Counted from the stretch's first letter, positions 13,057 to 25,381 are shown. The stretch is 64,000 bases of DNA from Euonymus europaeus (GCA_963580455.1 OY756958.1:19728501-19792500); one strand, 5' to 3'. A program made the numbers and translations. Notes: generated from the letters alone by a model not told the origin.

Positions 13057-13475
13057 GGAATTTACATATGGAGCTATAGACATGTAGAAGTGGGCTATTA
13101 AGCCGCATATGTAAGCTAGCCATCATCGGCTGCAAAAATATTAATAAAATACTTTTTAATGGCCTTAAGCCACAAAACAAAGTGTAGATATATAGATAAT
13201 TCAAATCCAAAATAAAATATTCAAAGAAGGTCAAATCATGGCCAATAAAACAAGTGTCAAATATAAAAGGAAAAGCCATAGCAGGCAGATATACTGCTCG
13301 CAAGATAGACCAACAAATGACCAATAGAATAATATTATAGCCTGATCAAGCATATGTTTAAAAGATGACATGGTGTTATTCTGAGGATGTACTCGTGCTT
13401 GAGTGAGTTGCAGATCAAAAGACCAAGTTTGAGCATCAAAAGGTTCTTTGATGGAAGTTCCTAGAGAATGAAGGT
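13057..13475. other. Spacer after the decayed gypsy pol
   Basis: Non-coding; probably the 3' untranslated part of the preceding gypsy element. The copia 3' LTR begins at its right edge, which suggests that the copia element may have landed in the older gypsy remnant. No matching gypsy sequence was recognised beyond the copia element, so nesting is only inferred. Confidence 0.4.
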
Positions 13476-14480
13476 TAAGAATACAAAATTCTTTCGAAGA
13501 TGGTAGTCAATGTAGTATGAAAATAATTACGGAAAAAAGAAGAAGAACATCACAGTTTTAATGAGAAAACTCTGACTAGGAGAAAACCTATAGTTTATAA
13601 GCTATACTAACCTTTCAAAGTAATCCACAATAAAAGAAAAAGCTTACAATCTATCGTTATCGATGACTCAATTCTACAACTTGACTCATCGTATGCTTCG
13701 AACCTATCAACACACCTACGACGATTTGAGATTGCTCTTGGCACCTTCAAGGAACTTTGAACTTGATGTAGGATCCAAGTAACCTTGAAATAACCTGAGC
13801 AGTTTACACAGAATGTGTAGAATTTGTTCTTGTTCTTCTTCCTCAGTAAGATCAATTTGAGAAATCAAACAAGCAGCACTCAAATATGAAACTCACACTC
13901 TCTCAAGTTTACTACTGATATGAAACACTCAAACAAACATTAAAGAGAGTGAAAAAAAATCTAAAGCACTAAAGCTCTCAACGTGTAATTCTTCTTCAAA
14001 TCTTTGGTAAAGGAACTTCATGGGCATTCTCATTATATAGGCATCCAGATCTCCTTTAGATAGATATTTTTGTCGATCATGATGATATCTAGAAGATAAC
14101 AACTGTCCAAGATTAAGATAAGAAGTCACAAATATTTATTCTTATAAAAAGATTAAATTTTATCCAACAACTTATCCATAAAAAGTTCTTTACAAAAAAC
14201 AAATCAATAGAATTATCTCTTGATAAAAATAATTTCCAATATGATTTTATCTCATAAAAAACATGGATTAGATTAAAAATAAAAATAGAGTTTCATCAAA
14301 ATGCAAATTATAGTAAAATTGAATTTGGTATGATGGCAACCTAGAGCCTACATGAAGGTTTTATGAAGGTTACTTCAACTATATAAATTAGTGGTGACCT
14401 CTGAAGCTTACCTGAAAATTATGCAAGAGTCCTATTAAAAGATAAATACATATGATATTTAATATTTCCTGCAAGAAACA
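13476..14480 (-). repeat. 3' LTR of the copia element
   Basis: It aligns end to end with 16897-17893. Shared landmarks include GTAGTATGAAAA, GGAGAAAACCT, GATTTGAGATTGCTCTTGGC and ATCATGATGATATCTAGAAGATAACAACTG. On the minus strand it begins TGTTTCTTGCAGGAAATATT. Ends are placed to within a few bases by loss of similarity. Confidence 0.8.
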
Positions 14481-16874
14481 CATATTAGCCTTTTAACAAT
14501 AAACACATGCAGATGTAACATCAAACAATCAATGTTTTAATCATAGAAGAGTTAATATTATTTATCTTTTTGTGTGGTACCCTAGTTTGCTTACCTTGTG
14601 GCAAGAACCACATATATTTTTTGTTGAGCCAAGCATTGGCATTCTTCGTATTACCTCATTGTTTGAAAAGTCCTTCAAGTATGTGTCTTTCATGCCATAA
14701 TATGTTTGTGGTAGACACAACTAGAGAGTTACATGAAGAACTTGATTCAGTTGGATTGGTATAGCAATTTTTCAAAGATATTTTTCCTTTCAAGTTAGAC
14801 GTATGCTTGTCATCATAGATCAAGCAAACATGTCTATTAAACAAGGCAAAAAAAATTGAATCACAAAAATGATTAATATTTGTCAATTTAGCTTTGAGAC
14901 CTTTAACATAAAAAATATTATTTAAGATGCATTCATTATAAAATCTTATATTTCCCTTTACCTTTTACTTCATCGCTACTACCATCACCAAAAGTTACCA
15001 TTCCACCATTAAAAGACTCAAAAGATGTGAACAAGGATTTATCACCGCTCATATGTCGTGAACAACCACTGTCATGGTGCCACAAATTTTCATTTAATGC
15101 AGTCAATGCTGTCTAGACGAAAATGCACTTAAGTACAAAGCTCTTGACCTATTGTTTTCTTGCTTGAGGTACTTGTGTAGGCTGTTTTGCCTTAGGTAGT
15201 TTCCTAGGTAACTTGTTTTGTGTAGCATCTTTAGCAAGCAATTGAAATATGTTTTGCACAAATTTATTCTTTTTCAAATATTCAACATTAGTCCTTCTAG
15301 ACAAGTATGAGATAGACATTTTATACAATTTATGACCATGTGGACTAATATGTCCCTTGATTCTACAATAATGACAAATAAGAATGAACTAATCTCGATC
15401 ATACATTTGTGGACTTTGCTTCTCATAGTAGGATTGAAAATGAAATGATTGAACTGTGTGTTCAAATAGATAAGTATTTTCATACATTGGTTGAGCAGCT
15501 CTCACATTTTGTGCATTTATCACATTTGACAACTTAGATTTTTGTACTTCTTTCTACAAAGTCCTTGAGGTCGAAGAAACGAAGTTCACAACGTTTGGAC
15601 TATTGTTTTGTGCACCCATTTGTGAACTTTCACCTCTTTCATATCCAAGTCCAAATTTCTCTTTGCTCAACCTTTGCATATCAAGTATATTCTGCAAGTG
15701 GTTAGAACCAAATTCAAATTTATTAATATTTGAACAAACCTTTTTCAACATATTTTCTCTTTTTCCTTCAGCCTTTATGAAGTAAGCAAGATCAAAGGCT
15801 ACATTAGGTTTCTCCCATGCTTCTAGTTCAGCTATTTCTTTTTTCAACTCTCTGATTTCCTTCCTAGCCTCGGCTAGTTCTTGAACTAGAAGTTCCTTCT
15901 CTTTAACAATTACGTGTCTTTTTTTCTTAGCCTTGATGCACTCCTCGACCATGTGCATCATAGGCAACCCGCAACTCACACACATCAACAACTAAATCAT
16001 CTTTTTCTAAGATTGTCTTAGACTTTTAGTCGCTAAAGGTTACTGGAAAGGCTATTGAAGTTTCCATCTTTTCATCTTGAGATTTAGCATTAGATTCTTC
16101 TTTTGTATCATTACTCTAGCATGCCTTTAGCTTCTTTTTCTGATTTACACACTCTCGAGCAAAGTGTCTAAATCCTTTGCATTAAAAGCATTGAATGGAT
16201 TTAGAGTATTTGCTTCTTCTTTTTGTAGAGTTTGTAAAATCAGAACTCCTCCTTCGTGAGTTCATTTGGATTCCTATTCTTCATGAATTTCTTTAAAAAT
16301 TTCATTAAAAGAGACAATTCATCAACATCATTGTCAGTTTTATCTTTAGAATAAAGAGCAACATCTTTAGATTTTTTAGGTTTAAGAAAAATTGGCTCAA
16401 GTTTGAAGAGAGATAATTAATTCCTCTTCCTTAATTTTATCAAAAATCTTTGCTCTCCTCGATTGTTGTAACTTTTACCATGAACCTCTCAGGTAAACAT
16501 CTACAATTTTTTTTGCCAACTTGCTCAACTCAAACAGTTCCTCAAGAGTAAATAAGGTAAATCTTATGCCGCTTTTGCCTTATCAAAATGTGAGATATTG
16601 CGAAACTCATAAATATTCAAAGAAAAAAATAAAACATTTATTGCCTTATTGTTCCATCTTATGTCTTCAAGGTCACCTTTAGTCTATTTTCAAGAGATTT
16701 AAGAGTTTGGTTATCCTCTTTATCAATGGACTTGGGTTCAATATACCCTTTCACTATTGACACCCAAAATCGATCATCAATGAATTTCAAATAAGCTCTC
16801 ATGTGTGCCTTCCTATACGAATAATTTGATCCATCAAATTGTGGTATCTGATTTGTTGATTTAGATTTCTTCAT
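14481..16874 (-). pseudogene. Copia gag-protease remnant with pol deleted
   Basis: Read on the minus strand. A gag start at 16874 encodes a UBN2-type segment (IPQFDGSNYSYRKAHMRAYL) and runs open to 16659. A CCHC-like knuckle lies near 16150-16190. A coiled gag segment occupies 15991-15554 (ELAEARKEIRELKKEIAELE). The protease region near 15060-15100 contains the aspartic motif DSGCSRHMSG. A GAG-pre-integrase-like end (NILWHE, then a cysteine and GKQTR-like text) lies at about 14590-14740. Stops and frameshifts separate these parts. Nothing of RT, RNase H or the integrase core remains before the 3' LTR. Confidence 0.75.
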
Positions 16875-16883
16875 TGAAACCTC

Positions 16884-16894
16884 CTCTGATACCA
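16884..16894 (-). other. Primer-binding site, initiator tRNA-Met type
   Basis: The minus strand reads TGGTATCAGAG two bases inside the 5' LTR edge. This matches the 3' end of plant initiator tRNA-Met, the usual primer of Ty1/copia reverse transcription, and it fixes the orientation of the element. Confidence 0.85.
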
Positions 16895-16896
16895 AT

Positions 16897-17893
16897 TGAG
16901 AATATGAAATTCTTGCCAAGATCATAGTCAGCGTAGTATGAAAAGAATAGTGAAAAATAAAATAAATAAGAATACCACAATTTTAATGAGGAAACCCTAC
17001 TGGGAGAAAACCTCGAGTCTAGAAATAACCAACATTTCAAAACAATCCAATATAAGATGAAAAAACTTACAATAAATTGTACAACTTGAGTCAATGTATG
17101 CTCCGAACCAAATCAACACACTAATGATGATTTGAGATTGCTCTTGGCGCCTCCAAGAGACTTTGAATTTGATGTTTGATCCAAGTAGCCTTGAGATCAC
17201 CATAGTAGGTTACACAAAATGCGCATAATTTGTTCTTCTTCCTTGGTAGGATCAATTCGAGAAATTGAACTAATAACACTCAAACATGAAACTAACACTC
17301 TCTAGTATTTAACACAAAAATGAAACACTCAAACAAAAATTAAGTAGAGTGGAAAAATAAATATCAAAAGCACTCAAGCTCTCAACGTGTAATTCTCCCT
17401 TAAAGCTTTGGTAAAGGAACTTCTGGGCATTCTTTTTATATAGGCATCCGGATATCCTTTAGATAGATGTTTTAGCCGATCATGATGATATCTAGAAGAT
17501 AACAACTGTTTAGTATAAAGATAAGAAGTTACAAATATTTATCCTCATAAAAAGATTAAAATTTAATCCAACAACTTATCCATTAAGAGTCTTTTATCAA
17601 AATCAAATCAATAGAATTATCTCTTGATAAAGATAATATCCAATATGATTTTATCTCATAAAAAATCTGGAATATATTAAAAAAAAAAGAGTTTCACCAA
17701 AATTCAAATTGCAGTAAAACTGAATTTGGTCCCGGGATAACCTAGAGCCTACATGGAGGTTACATGAAGGTTATTGCAACTATATAAATTAGTGATAACC
17801 TCTGAAGTGACCTTTGCAGCTTATCCAAAAGTTACACAAGTGTCCTATTAAAAGACAAACACATTTGATATTTAATATTACTTGTAGGAATAT
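16897..17893 (-). repeat. 5' LTR of the copia element
   Basis: Partner of 13476-14480. Its minus-strand 3' end reads ...ATATTCTCA just before the primer-binding site. By eye it is clearly diverged from its partner, with substitutions every few bases in places. Confidence 0.8.
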
Positions 17894-17929
17894 GAGATAA
17901 GCACAACAAGAGATAAATCATAAACTCAC

Positions 17930-18864
17930 CATAGTTTTCAATGTCGTGTCGTACCACGATTAGACCTTCAAAATCGAATACCGACAATGACGACGAGTTT
18001 TTTTTGCTTCCAAAATACCGTACATGCAACAAGTTGCCAAAACCAAAGTTGGATCTCCAAATCTTGACATAAAATTTTGGTTAGACCATGAAATCTTGGC
18101 GAGGAAGAAGCTCAGACAAGAAGAAAGAATTGGAGAAACTAAAAAATCCAAGCAAATTGACAAGCAAGCACGTTTCCATATCTTTAGGAGATGAAGGAGT
18201 AGCACAAATTGAGAGACCAAGTGTTTGGAGTTGAAATGGTGTCGCATTAGAGGGAGAGTGAAATGATGAAATGAAACCTCGTTAGAGAGATTGGGTTTTT
18301 GAACTTTTTGATAAAAAAAGTGTTTGGAGAAGATAGATGAGTTTTTGAACAAAATTCACTAAAATGATACTCACAGAGTCGTCGTTCATACTACAAGATC
18401 AAATATCTCTACTTCCATGAATGACCATCGCCATACGATTGAACTATGATTGACGATAAACTTTGAGCGGAAAGTTTGAGAAATGAAGAGGATGGAGAAG
18501 TATGATGTATTGAATTGCATAAACCCTAGGCTTAAAGAAAGTGGGCTAACCAAAAGGCATAAACTAAAAAGTGAGCTAATAAAAAAACAACATAAATTGT
18601 GAAATTAAGTACTCTGTTGACAAAAAAGGCTTATAGAAAGTGAGATTTTTTCATGGGCCTTTTTTTTATGGGTTGTTGATTGATTCATATTAGGCTTATT
18701 ATCATTTTATAAATTGCATAATTCATATATTTTGGTACTATATAATATATTATATATATTTTTATTAGGTATTTTAAACTTGCAGTTCAATTTTCATCAT
18801 ATCGGTTGAACCTTGAACCTTTAGTCGACACGGTTTGAGTCACGGTATGATTCTGAAAACTATG
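17930..18864. mobile_element. Candidate non-autonomous DNA element with short terminal inverted repeats
   Basis: CATAGTTTTCA at 17930-17940 is matched by its exact inverse TGAAAACTATG at 18854-18864. Weaker inverted similarity extends inward (GTCGTGTCGTACCACG against the complement of GTCACGGTATGATTC). No transposase is encoded. The 130-aa minus frame at 17960-18352 has no recognisable domain. No target duplication was identified, so the call is tentative. Confidence 0.35.
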
Positions 18865-19001
18865 AAACTCTCTTAATAGATAAATCCAATTAAACCTAAA
18901 AGATTTAATTAAGGTTATCTTATTAAGTTTTAGAATTCTAGTTAGGAATACCCTCATTTTCTAGCATGTGCTCAGGATTGTATGTCACGTTCTAAGTCTT
19001 A

Positions 19002-19615
19002 GACCATTTGCATCAATCACGCTATACATTTAGAGTTTTTTTTGTCTTTTTATGAGAATCAGAGCCACTACAGTGTCGGTAAACTAGACTGTAAATTTGA
19101 GCCTCGCTACAGTGCAACTGGAGTCCCCACTTTGCACTGCTGCAAATACTAGGTATTTTTAATTAAAAAATTGTAGCCTTTTCTCTCTCATACGTCTATA
19201 ACAATTAAAGAAGAAAAGTCGATTGAGAGACGTGTATTAAATGAGCTTTGACCAACCTAAATAAAATACTTATAATATATTAGAAATTCAAATTATTAAT
19301 GATTTATAACCACACAAGTCAACTATCACATAAATTATGTATTAATGTCAAATACTAACGAGTTAATAAAAAATTATTAATATTAATATCATTTTATTAC
19401 TATTTAATATGGTAAGGTTTGATGTTCTAATAGTAGTAAAATAGATTAAGTTTAATTCAATAAAAAATAATTATAAAAATAATTATTTAAACGATTTAGA
19501 ATATGATTTAGAGTAACATGTGTGTTGTTACTATTTCAAAAATTATAAATTGGTGCAAAAGTGTACTTTTACTAGAATTAAGAGAATCTGTTAAAAGTAT
19601 CTACTATGGATGGTC
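19002..19615. mobile_element. Tourist-like (PIF/Harbinger-type) MITE, copy 1
   Basis: The ends read GACCATTTGCATCAATC on the left and, inverted on the right, GACCATCCATAGTAGA. TTA occurs on both sides (18999-19001 and 19616-19618), the target duplication typical of PIF/Harbinger elements. The interior (about 19410-19530: GGTAAGGTTTGATGTTC, AGTAAAATAGATTAAGTTTAAT) matches the reverse complement of the element at 26744-27306, so both are copies of one family. There is no coding capacity. Confidence 0.75.
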
Positions 19616-19618
19616 TTA

Positions 19619-20237
19619 GATAATGCTTTTATTTTATTTTATTTTTATGTCTTTTTAGCAATGTAATTAGAATGCTTTGTTTCTTATCATACCTTATTTT
19701 ACATGATGTGAAAGTTTACTTAAAGGCATAACAAGTTAGCCATGATTCTCGCTGTTAATCCCAATATCAAGGTAATATTTGGTATTAATCCAAGGCATGT
19801 GGGTGACATGTCATCATATTTGAGTTACATAATTTTATGGACTAGATGTATGTTCGCGCGCCTCATGTTTTATCTCAAAATATTTATATTATTCGTTTCA
19901 TTCCCATTTTTTATACTTTCCTAAAACAAATATATGTAAGTAATAATTTTAGTATAGTTTTAAAACTTGAGTAGGGATTGCAATTAGAGATTCCTTTGGC
20001 GAGCTTGTTATTTGTAGTTTTATAATATTTTATCAGTTATAGGGAGCCTTTTTGTTAAAGCATATGCTTTTCTATTTGATATTGTCATATTTAGCTTGCT
20101 AAATCAATACAGGTATTCAACTTCTGTATCACATCTATCTTAAATCTTACGTGACTTTCTGTGAAGCTTTCATTATATATATATTGATGATTGATTAATT
20201 GATTGAGTTATTGTATTCACAATCATGATGGCTCTAT
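19619..20237. other. AT-rich spacer, nothing recognised
   Basis: Only short chance frames occur here. No repeat termini, splice-like structure or domain was recognised. Confidence 0.5.
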
Positions 20238-21175
20238 TATGTGACACCTCATCATGCCACAGATTATAAGATATTTGTTAATGTTGCACTTCCCAAGGAA
20301 AAACCCTAATTCCCCCTTAAATTTTAATTTCTCCCCGCTTCTCTCTCTCTTCTTAACTCTAATATTACCATGATTACCTCAACTAAGGTAGATATTTGGA
20401 GATGTGACATGTAAGCACACAATGTCATAAGGATACTGCACATGAATTTACAATGTCATTATTGTAGTGAACAATGTAATTCAAATATTTTTACATGTAA
20501 TTATGTTATTATGTTTAATTTGGGGGATTTACTCGGTTGTTGGGGTGTAGTTGTGTATCATTCACAAAGTATTGACGATTTTGGAAGTAATCACATTTCT
20601 ATATATGTGTTTATAAATTGTTTAATACATTGCAATGTATTTTAACCTTTGTGGCAGTGCGTAATCACATTGTTCAAATTGTTAATTAGATTGATTTCCA
20701 TGTCAAAACAATAAGCTATGACATTGTGTGTAGACATATAAGCACACAATGTAACACGCCGACCAAGCAATGTAATGAGCAAAAAAAACCCCTTAAGCCA
20801 CTAAAAAAATGCTCAAACAATGTTACACGCCGACCAAACAATGTAATAGCGAATAATCGTCGTTCGACCACCGTTCATGCTGCCATCACCACGAATCGAA
20901 CCCCCAAGTTTCAAATAAGCTAAATCAGCTGTCACACACAGCAAAAAAGTCGCTTAAACCATCGACAACATCTTCGTCTACTGATGCCACCATTTGACTT
21001 CTTGTGATGATATGCACCAGATGCAGCCATTTTTCGATCGAATCAGCCGCTGGATTCCGACGACCTCACTATTCACGTGCCTTTGTGAATTCCAAAAATT
21101 CAAAATTGCTTAGTCAGTAAATCTATGTGACAACATAGATTTGGGATACTTAGCTTAAGGATAACTAGTATTACG
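20238..21175. repeat. ACAATGTAAT-motif-rich DNA element, copy A
   Basis: The stretch carries many copies of ACAATGTAAT-like words in both orientations. They include two longer near-identical units containing ACACGCCGACCAA flanked by CAATGTAA on each side (about 20743-20778 and 20817-20853). The right edge has a palindrome ATCTATGTGACAACATAGAT (about 21119-21138) followed by TTGGGATACTTAG, like the outer end of the element at 21.77-23.63 kb. Boundaries are approximate. No protein is encoded. It belongs with the other motif-rich stretches at 22.1-22.9 and 37.2-37.7 kb. Confidence 0.45.
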
Positions 21176-21765
21176 ACTCTATTTTTTAATATTTTTATTA
21201 AAAGTAAAATCATTAAATTGTAAACACTCTATGGCACGTTGTAGAGCAAGTGTGAGGTCTCCATTATATATATAGATATAGATAATTTATTTGCAATCCC
21301 AAACATATAGGTGACATGTCATTACATTTAGAATCTATAAATTAGTTGTGTTGATTTTTTTTATTATTATTATGCGTTGAATTTGTGATGTGCATTATAC
21401 TATATATGAATTATTTTTTAACAAAGTGGAAAGCCCAATCATCATCATCATGTAGCAACCAAGCAGACTCCCTAAAATAAAGTCATGTTACAATTGAGTA
21501 TCGAATCTTTCTAAATATTCTAGTGAATGTCCTCGAATTTCAGAATTTGATCCTAGTATTCTGGGACGCTATCCCCCTAGTTTAGTTGACGAGTATAATT
21601 TTTCATACTTTCGAAGTCATAATTAATAAATAATCCCAAAAAAAATTATCATTAAAAATTCCTTTTTTTTTTGGGATTTCAAATTATAAAATTAGTGGAA
21701 AACATATATACATCAAATAATTATGGCCCCAATTACTTACTATTAAAATAAGGAAAATGCTAAAC
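21176..21765. other. AT-rich spacer, nothing recognised
   Basis: Low-complexity AT-rich DNA with homopolymer runs. No supported feature was found on either strand. Confidence 0.5.
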
Positions 21766-23634
21766 GTCCCAACACTGTAGCATCCATAATATCCCTAATC
21801 TATGTGGACTTGGTGACTAGGATAGTGACATGGAAAGTTGATCAAACAAAAAAAAATTGGTACAAAAATGCCCCAATCACACAATGTTTTTGAAATTTCA
21901 AAATTTCAAAAATTTATAAATATTAATAAAAGGTAACACGTGAGAATTTTGAAAGATTGACAATTATAAAAAAGTTGTTAAGACATGCAAATATTTTTCT
22001 CTCTCTTCAATGTTTTCATCTTTTTTTAAATATAATTTTAAAATGATTCATCTCTCAAAATACATGTTAGATTTGGAAAAAAATTACATATTTGAAATCA
22101 ACATGTTAAACTCTTTCCAATAAGATCCATTGTAATTACCTTTTAACGGATCGTTCGTTATTACATTGTTCTTTTGAAAATAATGTTTTTAGTGTTTAAA
22201 ACATTTGATCAATTTACTACACTGTTTTGGGCGCTTTATTACAGTGTTATAAAGAGTTTTAGTACACTATTATGTGCCCTATTACATTGTCTTGGGCTTT
22301 TATTACAATGTTATTTCACTTTTATTGTATCGTCTTAACTTTTTATTACAATGTTATTTCATTGTGTTTTTACCTTGATAGTGCATTATAACATTGCATT
22401 TTATTATGACAGAGCTCTATTACATTGTGTTTTATTTTTAGCAATCCATAAACATTGCGTTTTATTATGACAGAGCCCTGTTACATTGTGTTTTATTTTT
22501 GGTAATCCATTATCACATTGTGATGACTATTTGACAGTACATTATTACACTATGTTTTATTATGACAATGTCATATCACATTGTGTTTCTATATTGTTTT
22601 ATTACTTTGGATTAACTATTTGACAATGTCTTATTACATTATTTTTTATAGTGACAATGCATTATTACACTGTGTACTGTCATAATTTTTTACAATGTTC
22701 TCATTATTGTTCAATGTAAATATTTAACTTTGTTCTAATGTTTGTTATTTTTTAAGTACAATGTGATAGCATTAATGTACAAAAATTCATAGCATTGCCC
22801 TCAATAACAGTAACATCAGTTGTCAAAAAAATAAGTTTGGGGCTGGATCATGCAAAAAACAAATAAAATAGTATATTAAAATCCTGTGGAACAATGTGAT
22901 AAACCCAAAAATAGTGTGTTACCCAAAACATTTCATAAAATATCAATAATAGTACATTAGACACCACAATAGTACATTAAAATATTCAGAAGAGTCATCA
23001 TCTTGTATTATTCGTCTTCCCCCTTAGAAAATAGACGAATAAGTAGATCTGAGAGTGTATTAAACACCCATAACAATGGATTAGATATCCACACCAGTAC
23101 ATTATAACACCTAGAGCAGTCCTTATCTTTTTTTCTTTGTCTTCCCCCCTCAAAAAGCACTTGAACAAATAGATCTGACTTTAGTCGAGGAAAAAAAAAA
23201 CCAGAATAATATGATATTCGAAGAATGAACAAAAAAAATAAAGAAAAAACACATGATTCGAAGAACGAACCAAAAAAATCTAGAAAAAAGCATAATATTC
23301 AAATAAAGAACATGAAAAAATCTAGAAAAATAGAAATCAAACCTTATTTTTGTGCTTTCCTTTTTTGTTTTCTCACGAATCTTCTTCTTCTTCCAAAAAA
23401 AATGAAATATGCTCATTGTTTGTGCTCACAGAGAAGATGAGGAAGAGAGAGGAGAGGGAGAGAGAGGACGTTGATTCAAAAATGGAGGAGAGAAAGAGTT
23501 TGTGTCTTTTAAAATGACCAGCAATAGAGAGGGTTATTTGTGACCAAAGAAAATAAAATTTGTTAGTGGAATGATGACTAGGCATGCCACATGTATTAGG
23601 GATGTTTTGTGATACTTTTCATTGGGATACCTAG
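21766..23634. mobile_element. Non-autonomous DNA element with inverted termini and an ATTACATTGT array
   Basis: The left end (about 21766-21830) contains CATCCATAATATCCCTAAT and CTATGTGGA. The right end, inverted (about 23634-23571), contains CATCCCTAATACATGTGGCA and CTAGTCAT. The two align over roughly 45-60 bases with gaps. The interior from about 22110 to 22700 repeats words near ATTACATTGT at intervals of about 20-45 bases, often followed by TTTTATT. A purine-rich tract lies at 23430-23475. No transposase frame is present. Superfamily is uncertain; a Mutator-like origin is possible, but no 9-bp target duplication was found. Confidence 0.6.
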
Positions 23635-24001
23635 TAATACCGTTAAAATAATAATATTTGTTATACAAAATAAAAGAAGCAATGATACACTCTCCAAAAT
23701 AACAACACTCGCCACGTATTACATCTCTCTTAAAAAAAAAACTAATTTTGTAATGTCTCAAAATAATTCAAAATTTTTATTATTTTATAATTAATATGTA
23801 CTCATTTATTTATAAAAATATATCATCTGGTGTTTTCATTCTGATGGGCAATCTGATCTAATAAAGTCTGCGTTCATGAAGAATCTGTAAATTGGATATA
23901 ACAGATAGATTTTGTATGTAATGCGCTGACAGATGCTCTACAACTGTGTATACATTTGGGCTTCTATCGGATCAGTTTGCTTACTCAAAGCCCAACACTG
24001 A

Positions 24002-24009
24002 ATGATGAA
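24002..24009. repeat. Left target-site duplication of the hAT-like element
   Basis: ATGATGAA here is repeated exactly at 25374-25381 on the other side of the element. Eight bases is the duplication length made by hAT transposases. Confidence 0.75.
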
Positions 24010-25373
24010 TAGTCTACACACCGGGCCGGGTTCCGGATTATCGGACCGAGTTTGACCTGGCCCGATAATTTTCACATGTCTTAAACCCGGTCCGATAGCT
24101 CGGTTTTAAAATATCGGGTTCGGGCCAACCGGATAACCGGGTCGGGCTATCGGGTAACCCGGTTACAATGTGACTTTAAAGGCTCAAACTCAAACTGAAA
24201 ATTAAGGCCCATATTTCTTTAATTTTTTTTGAATTTTAGGCCCATTTACACTACAAGAGTCCAAGACTCCAAGGCAATAAACTTGTTTCATTTCCAGCTT
24301 GCCTAATTCCTACATAACTTGAAAGTTGAAACTGATAAGTTATTAAGTTCCTCTAATCAAGCATAACCTGGACTATTACACCTATATGGGTAACGGGTAA
24401 CCACATATCATCTTCAAATATATTAAATTCTTGTTGCCTTGAGTCTTGACAACTTCATTGAACATGAAACAACACTTCAATAGCCACCTACAAAGATCAA
24501 TAAATCAAATAATAAGCACCTTAAGGCGTTGATTAATCTATCTGCAAGCACCTGTTGTCTTGCTTAGTTGTTGTTAGCCGTGAGTTTAGACAAGTCCATC
24601 ATAGGCTCATAGTCTCTTCCCAGTTTGACAAAGTCTGTATAATAAAAACACCCGTTGGAACAAATGGGGTCATCCATTGGATGATAAGGTGGTCAATTAG
24701 AGGCTAATACCAACCCTAACTTCGGTCCCCAGATCCACATCCAATTAAACAAAAACAATTATCAATAAGCTTTGTCATCATAGGACAAAAGTATTGTAGG
24801 ACAACAGTCACAAAACCAACTAATAAGCCTTTAGACATAAGTTTAAGTTAGATAGCAATATATGCAGCAGTACAGCACCGAAATAATTAATTGAGAAATG
24901 AAGTAACGAATAAGCCAGCAAGATAGCAGTACAAATACACCGATTTGATAAAATGTAAACACTCACTGGATCACGGGGATTTCGAAGTCAAACACAGCAC
25001 ATCGATTCCGAAGTGAGAAGATGACTGGAGCAGTGGAGCTTGGAGGATGATCTTCGTCTATCGACTATCACAATCGCAGAGCAGATCAAGCCAACAAGTT
25101 TAAGGGAAGGGTACTGGAGTAACTGGACTACTGGGTGGATATGGCGGTATGTGATTTCTTTACTTTTTTTTTATATAAATACAACCAGGTTATCGGGTCA
25201 CCCGATAACCCGGGTTTTGCAAAAAACATAACCCGGTATCCGGTCCGATATTACCGGGTTCGGGCCGGGTTATACCTGGTCATTATCGGACCGGGTCGGG
25301 CAGACCCGATAAGGACCGGGTCTGATCGAGTTGTGGGGTCGGGTCAGAAACTCGGTACTCTTGTGCACCCCTA
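24010..25373. mobile_element. Non-autonomous hAT-like element, 1364 bp
   Basis: It is bounded by the exact 8-bp duplication ATGATGAA and ends in imperfect inverted termini: TAGTCTACACACC on the left and TAGGGGTGCACAAG (inverted) on the right. The right terminus resembles the TAGGGGTG-type ends of plant hAT elements. Both subterminal zones (24020-24170 and 25185-25365) are dense in CCGGGT, CCCGATA and TATCGGGT words in both orientations. The middle (24200-25180) encodes no recognisable transposase. It is likely mobilised in trans, if at all. Confidence 0.75.
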
Positions 25374-25381
25374 ATGATGAA

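Larger units (their letters stand above)
13476..17893 (-). mobile_element. Internally deleted Ty1/copia element with both LTRs
   Basis: Two related ~1-kb direct repeats (13476-14480 and 16897-17893) flank a 2.4-kb interior read on the minus strand. The interior begins next to the 5' LTR with a primer-binding site for initiator methionine tRNA. It then carries gag, a zinc knuckle, a protease and the start of the pre-integrase domain, and stops there. Integrase core, RT and RNase H are missing, so the element would depend on another copy for movement. The LTRs differ by many substitutions and small gaps, so the insertion is old. No target-site duplication was recognised. Confidence 0.8.

Noticed and set aside
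17960..18352. 130-codon minus-strand open frame
   Set aside because: No domain, odd composition, and it lies in a candidate non-autonomous element; taken as chance.
22088..22760. CRISPR-like array of regularly spaced words
   Set aside because: Repeats are short, imperfect and variably spaced, and the genome is a plant; better explained as a motif array in a DNA element.
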